Shown one piece after another: positions 9,773-13,359 of a stretch of DNA of 13,359 nt (its first letter is position 1; each line of letters begins with the position of its first letter). Made by a program: the position numbers and the translations under genes. The DNA comes from Rodentolepis nana (Eukaryota; Platyhelminthes; Cestoda; Cyclophyllidea; Hymenolepididae): NCBI GenBank assembly GCA_900617975.1, contig UZAE01014288.1:1-13359 (forward strand), read 5' to 3'. The notes beneath the pieces are model-generated. The model did no database searches, was not told the origin of the DNA, and was given only the letters and a program-made list of their open reading frames with translations.

Positions 9773-10064
9773 TTATTTATTCTTATCAAATGGCAGGCGT
9801 TATGATAGTTATCATCTACCCTTTAGTTGACTTTGGGCTCCAGTAGAGAGGAGAGGAACATCAAAGTCAAAAGTAACATAAGAACCCAAGAGTGATTCAC
9901 AGTCGTAAAATAAACAGACACAAAGGTAGAGAAAAAGATGAAGTGAGCATTGTGAAAGTGGCGGAATATGACATACAGTGGAGTCATGGTAGTTTGAAGT
10001 GGAATGCCAGTTTATTGACTTGTTGCCATATGAGTTTTACTTACCCAGGTTAGTCCATCGTGCA
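9773..10064 (-). repeat. Copy C of the SINE-like repeat, small deletion near its 5' end
   Basis: On the plus strand it opens with the A/T tail (TTATTTATTCTTATCAAATGGCAGG), then ATGATAGTTATCAT, CCCTTTAGTTGACTTTGGGCTCC, AACATCAAAGTCAAAAG, and the shared block at about 9966-10000 (GACATACAGTGGAGTCATGG and following). Near the other end CCCAGG joins directly to TTAGTCCATCGTGCAT. The roughly 13 bp holding the CACGTG motif are missing, probably by recombination across the AGG present on both sides in other copies. No clear target duplication was found. It faces the 10181-10488 copy in inverted orientation. Confidence 0.85.
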
Positions 10065-10170
10065 TATTAGGAATATATTATAGATTTGTCCAAAGGATAT
10101 GTCACGTGAAAAGATGACCTTTTTAGTAATGAGGATGAACGGGTGTGGGAAGTCAGCCACCTTATCACAG

Positions 10171-10180
10171 TGATCATTAG
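10171..10180. repeat. Left target-site duplication of copy D
   Basis: TGATCATTAG, identical to 10489-10498, directly abuts the start of the repeat copy. The 10-bp length differs from the 14 bp at 5557-5570, as expected for target-primed insertion and not for an LTR element or most DNA transposons. Confidence 0.75.
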
Positions 10181-10488
10181 GGCGGGGTGTGTGATAGAAT
10201 TACCTCCACGTGGTGCACCCTGGGCAACGTATACTCATACGGCAAAAAAGTCTATTACCTGACAGTTGACTTCAAACTACCATGACCCCACTGTATGTCA
10301 TATTCGACCACTTTCAAAGTACTCATTCCACCTTTTTTCCACCTTATCTACCTTCGTCTTTGATACACTTCTGTTCCCGCCCCCCTCTTGAATTTTTTAT
10401 ACTTTGATGTTCCTTCCCCTCTGTGAAGACTGAAGTCAACAAAAGGGCTAATGATAACAATCAAAGCGCCTGCCACCTGATATTATAA
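10181..10488 (+). repeat. Copy D of the SINE-like repeat, full length (308 bp)
   Basis: It begins GGCGGGGTGTGTGATAG, then TTACCTCCACGTGGTGCACC, CTGGGCAACGTATACTCATA, CGGCAAAAAAGTCTATTA, the shared ACCATGACCCCACTGTATGT, and a pyrimidine-rich middle with a T6 run at 10333-10338. It ends AAAAGGGCTAATGATAACAA, GCGCCTGCCACCTGATATTATAA. Both ends are set by the 10-bp duplication. It lacks one of two 7-bp units (GACTTCT/GACTTCA) that the 5571-5892 and 13244 copies carry. TGGTGCACCCTGG at 10211-10223 and GACTTCAAACTACC at 10268-10281 resemble RNA polymerase III A and B boxes only loosely. Confidence 0.9.
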
Positions 10489-10498
10489 TGATCATTAG
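10489..10498. repeat. Right target-site duplication of copy D
   Basis: Second copy of TGATCATTAG, perfect over 10 bases, immediately after the A/T tail of the repeat. Confidence 0.75.
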
Positions 10499-10550
10499 AG
10501 CTCTGTCGGTGTGATTGAGTATGGCATACCCTCCTTTTCCTCAATGTTAG

Positions 10551-10680
10551 TTGATTTTCCTACTCAGCGTGCAGGTTCGTGCATTGATAAAAGCTGTCGA
10601 GCTGGAAAATTTTGCCGGCTTCCTGTTACTTAGTGGCAAAGTGTTTAGCGCTTTCGTTGTCGCATTCGTCAACAAATAAG
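10551..10680 (+). pseudogene. Probable exon or exon relic resembling an SLC44 choline-transporter-like protein
   Basis: A T-rich tract ending TTTTCCTACTCAG (to 10567) is a good splice acceptor. The frame is open from 10551 and reads, from 10569, VQVRALIKAVELENFAG and then FLLLSGKVFSAFVVAFV, to a TAA at 10677-10679. A donor-like AAG|GTATAT begins at 10681. Against the SLC44 (CTL) family pattern as I remember it, the Arg, the Ile-Lys/Arg pair, the acidic residue and FLLxxGKV line up without gaps over about 25 residues, in the segment before a late membrane helix. The other two frames carry stops. The in-frame TAA just before the donor suggests a decayed exon or a terminal exon. No neighbouring exon of such a gene was found in the window. 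Confidence 0.4.
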
Positions 10681-11775
10681 GTATATATTTATTTTATAAA
10701 ACAACACTAAGTTCCCTTTTTCTTAGACGTTGAGCAAGTTCGCCATCTAAAAAGTTAACATTATCTTAGTGGAAATCTACATTTCAATTGAAATAATGAA
10801 GCACAAAACCACGATGATAAAAACCTTGTCATAAATTCTATTTATGCAGAAATATTAACAGTTTTATCTGATTCTCAGTTTTTTATGGTAAAAAGTTAGT
10901 GCACTCTCCTCAAAGCCCACAGATAGATAACATGGAAAATTTTCCTTCTTAGAAAATTGAATTAACCATTTGTTCATACACTGTTCATACAGAAAAGCAT
11001 CTCCGCTTTCCTTCACAAAAAATCGACAATAATTTGTTACTCTTTACATAAACAAACCCTAAATGATGCAACAGTTAGAATCTTCAGCCAGTTAGCGCTT
11101 CATAAGTGCTTCATAAACTCCACAAAAAATAGGAAAGTTTATTGCCAATTATAATTAATTTTTTCATTGCAATAATGAAAATCCAATGCCTTACGCTTTG
11201 AGTAATTCCGCGTTTAATTTGCTTAATTTTGAGGAACAAAAACTGTTTCAAGTCTTCTCCTGCTTTTAGAATGATTGATTAAAATTGGTCAAGCGTAAGA
11301 TCTGGCTTTGATTGATAATGTCTTATTGCTCTCTTTGTTTGTTAAAACTAACTTTAATCTTCGAGTGAAGATGGATATATTTTTAATTCGGAGGAGTAAT
11401 TTTCACATGCCAGTAAGGAAACGAACTCCCATTTTTAGCCAACAGTTTCATAACTATTCAATGTTTGTTTGTTTGTTTCGAATATGCATTACGTACAAGT
11501 ACATTTACCTCAGACCCAAGAAATTTATTTCGAGCAAGCTTAAAATTTTAGCTGAAAAAATTTTACCACTTTTACAAGTACCATACGAAATACGAAAAAC
11601 GACCTCGATGAATTCCTCTGGGAACTAGTGCGGAGATTGTAAGTCGGCAAAGAACACAGAGTTGAATATTTAATAGGTAGTGATTTAATTGTGTTTCTGT
11701 GATCGAAAAATAACGAAATAATATGATTCTTCTTGTAATCCTAAATTTTCTTTCAATTCTCCAAGTTGCCAATGT
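10681..11775. other. AT-rich non-coding stretch
   Basis: No supported gene. A 106-codon plus-strand frame (11308-11628) starts with TTG and is Lys/Phe/Ile-rich with no recognised motif. It includes a (GTTT)n microsatellite near 11464 and is treated as chance. No AATAAA signal was noticed close after the exon-like stretch that ends at 10680. Confidence 0.5.
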
Positions 11776-11887
11776 GAGGGAGGGGAGGTGGTGGAGAGAT
11801 GTTAAACAGACCCCCACCTTAGGGGGATCGTTTAAACTCCAAACAATTTGTTGGTTTCACAACACTGTGGAGAGATAAACAGCACAA
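11776..11887. repeat. Purine-rich patch with an imperfect direct repeat and a G/C hairpin
   Basis: GAGGGAGGGGAGGTGGTGGA at 11776-11795 is almost pure purine with several short G-runs. GTGGAGAGATGTTAAACAG (11791-11809) recurs as GTGGAGAGATAAACAG (11867-11882), lacking GTT. Between them CCCC and GGGG flank ACCTTA (about 11812-11825) as a small hairpin, and GTTTAAAC at 11830-11837 is a perfect palindrome. No known element type is recognised. Confidence 0.5.
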
Positions 11888-12234
11888 CTCTCAGCTCCCG
11901 CCTCCAAAATACATTATCCAACCCTCAAAGGAATTTTTTGAAGGAGTAAAGTACAAATTGGCCGGTTGAATGCGAATGTTCGTGGGAAGACATGTGCTAA
12001 GTATGCGATAATATTTCATTTTTTGTTTGCTTCACTATTATCTCATACAAAATAGATAGTTGAAGTTCGTTTTGAGCTTAGTTGAATTAGAAATTTACAC
12101 TCCTTCCATATGGTCTCAACTTGAAACTGGGATATCAGGAATGAAGATCAGTAAGTATCGCAACGACCTTTTCCTACTGACAGGATCTCGGTTCCTAGAA
12201 CCTGAAGAACTCTAATTGCTCTTTGTTTTAAGTG
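11888..12234. other. AT-rich non-coding stretch, nothing seen
   Basis: All frames are interrupted and no RNA, repeat or splice context was recognised. Confidence 0.5.
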
Positions 12235-12441
12235 CTATCGAGACGTCATTGGCAATAATAACATGCGACTAACTCTGAAACATTCGCCTCTTAAATAGGA
12301 GTTTGAAAAGACATAACACCATTTCTCTCGGCGTGGAACAGAACTCAATATTTCAAAGATCATGGGCCAGATCTCATCTTTTCTCAAGATTTTATCTACG
12401 TTGCATCCACTCATCCAATGGTTACAATGTATTATTCTCAT
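12235..12441 (-). CDS. Unrecognised minus-strand open frame, 68 codons, possible exon
   Basis: It opens with ATG and ends with TAG. The translation has a coding-like mix of charged, aromatic and Cys residues (NVDKILRKDEIWPMIFEILS, then SVPRREKWCYVF), with no signal peptide or long hydrophobic segment. I recognise no family. No strong acceptor lies before it and no strong donor after it. Frames of this length occur by chance here, so the call rests only on composition. Confidence 0.18.
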   Translation of the reverse strand: MRIIHCNHWMSGCNVDKILRKDEIWPMIFEILSSVPRREKWCYVFSNSYLRGECFRVSRMLLLPMTSR

Positions 12442-13243
12442 AAAATGTCAGTTATTTTTATTCAAATCAATTAGAATTAATACTAACTTTGTTCCGAAGG
12501 CCTAAGGTATTATTAAATCACCACCATGCACTCTGGAGAGTGGCAGTGCGATTGAATTATGAAAGCATTTTAACTTTTCGAAGTGTTCATTGGCCATTTA
12601 CTTGAAAAGAAAGACGCAACAGTGGAATACCTCGCCGTTCTGAATGATCCTCGGTTATAGAATTCATTAGAAAATATTTACCTGTCTGGCTAATGAATGA
12701 GATTCTTAGCCCGATGCGAGCCATATCCAAAGTTATTTATCTCAGTAGACAGTTATACCTATTTATAGCTGAATCATCTGTATTATATGAAAGATTTTGC
12801 CACATTCTTTGTATATACCGGCCTTTATAATTAATCGAAATGAAGATAGCGCATTGGTGATATCCCAGGTGATTCAGGGGTACTTAAATTTACCTTTATA
12901 AATAACGAATAAATACCACGAGTTCTCTATTACCGGGAAAATTTCATTACAATCATTCTAATTTCTACCTATAGTTTGTTATTATTTTGATATACAAGGA
13001 AGCAATATTCAAATAGACATTTGTTGTCTCAATTTAGGCTATTAAATAATTCAACTGAGAAGTAGTCTTCATAAAAATAACGGCTTTTGGAAATACTTAA
13101 AAAGAGATCATTCGAAGTAAAATTGAAATATTTATAAATTTATAAAACAATTGTCATTCATAAGTTGAGTCAGTTAAATATAAAACTCTACCGAAATGAA
13201 AATGCCTACAAAGGAATTAAATCACTGAAATAGCCATTTGCCT
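12442..13243. other. AT-rich non-coding stretch
   Basis: A 28-codon plus-strand frame at 12574-12657 reads in a strikingly protein-like way (GHLLEKKDATVEYLAVLND) but is bounded by stops, lacks an ATG and has no clear splice sites. Nothing else was recognised up to the repeat that begins at 13244. Confidence 0.45.
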
Positions 13244-13359
13244 GGTGTGTGATAGACTTACCTCCACGTGGTGCAACCTGGGCAACGTATACTCATGCGA
13301 CAAAAAAGTCTATTAACTGGCAGTTGACTTCTGACTTCAAACTACCATCACCCCGCTGT
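13244..13359 (+). repeat. Copy E of the SINE-like repeat, 5' part, cut by window end
   Basis: It starts GGTGTGTGATAGACTTACC and continues CTCCACGTGGTGCAACCTGG and GCAACGTATACTCATGCGAC. It then has both 7-bp units (GACTTCTGACTTCA) and stops at CCCCGCTGT, about one third through the element. By eye it differs from the 10181-10488 copy at roughly 8 positions in 108 apart from the 7-bp unit. Its start coincides with that of copies B and D within a few bases, which argues that the family has a fixed 5' end and is not a set of randomly 5'-truncated LINE pieces. The right end and target duplication lie outside the window. Confidence 0.85.

Noticed and set aside
10571..10585. GGTTCG in the 10571-10585 region as a tRNA B box
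   Set aside because: No cloverleaf can be drawn around it, and the stretch is better explained as part of the exon-like open frame.
11308..11628. 106-codon plus-strand frame, the longest in the window
   Set aside because: It starts at TTG, spans a GTTT microsatellite, and has a Lys/Phe/Ile-rich composition typical of translated AT-rich non-coding DNA.
12574..12657. 28-codon protein-like stretch
   Set aside because: Bounded by TAA and TAG, no ATG and no clear splice sites. It is too short to separate from chance.

Overview
The window reads as a gene-poor, AT-rich (roughly two-thirds A+T by eye) stretch of a eukaryotic, probably metazoan, nuclear genome. The reasons are that stop codons are dense in all six frames, there is no operon-like or bacterial layout, splice-type signals flank the few coding-like stretches, and there is a dispersed short interspersed repeat family with variable-length target-site duplications. 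I cannot name the species. No complete gene, tRNA, rRNA or CRISPR array was found.

The clearest structure is one repeat family of about 310-320 bp, present six times: a 3'-end fragment at 1-49 (+), copies at about 3270-3537 (-), 5571-5892 (-), 9773-10064 (-) and 10181-10488 (+), and a copy entering at 13244 and cut by the window end (+). Two copies have perfect flanking direct repeats of different lengths: 14 bp at 5557-5570/5893-5906 and 10 bp at 10171-10180/10489-10498. All five copies whose 3' end lies in the window end, in the orientation I assign, in a short A/T-only tail. This is the signature of a non-autonomous element moved by target-primed reverse transcription (SINE-like, or a short LINE derivative). 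Two copies lie tail-out in an inverted pair with about 115 bp between them (9773-10488), which could fold into a long hairpin RNA.

Between repeats there are a few short coding-like stretches. The best is 10551-10680 (+): an open frame behind a good splice acceptor, whose peptide resembles the membrane segment of SLC44 choline-transporter-like proteins, but which runs into an in-frame TAA directly before a donor-like site. It is best read as a single exon or exon relic. Weaker candidates are 1293-1607 (+, one internal TGA), 2535-2795 (-, one internal TAG), 2844-3119 (-) and 12235-12441 (-). Random open frames of this size are expected here, so these are leads rather than genes.

The remaining stretches (about 50-1290, 1611-2530, 3541-4844, 4869-5556, 5907-9668, 10681-12234 and 12442-13243) are AT-rich intergenic or intronic DNA. 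They hold only small palindromes, homopolymer runs and a purine-rich patch near 11776-11887.
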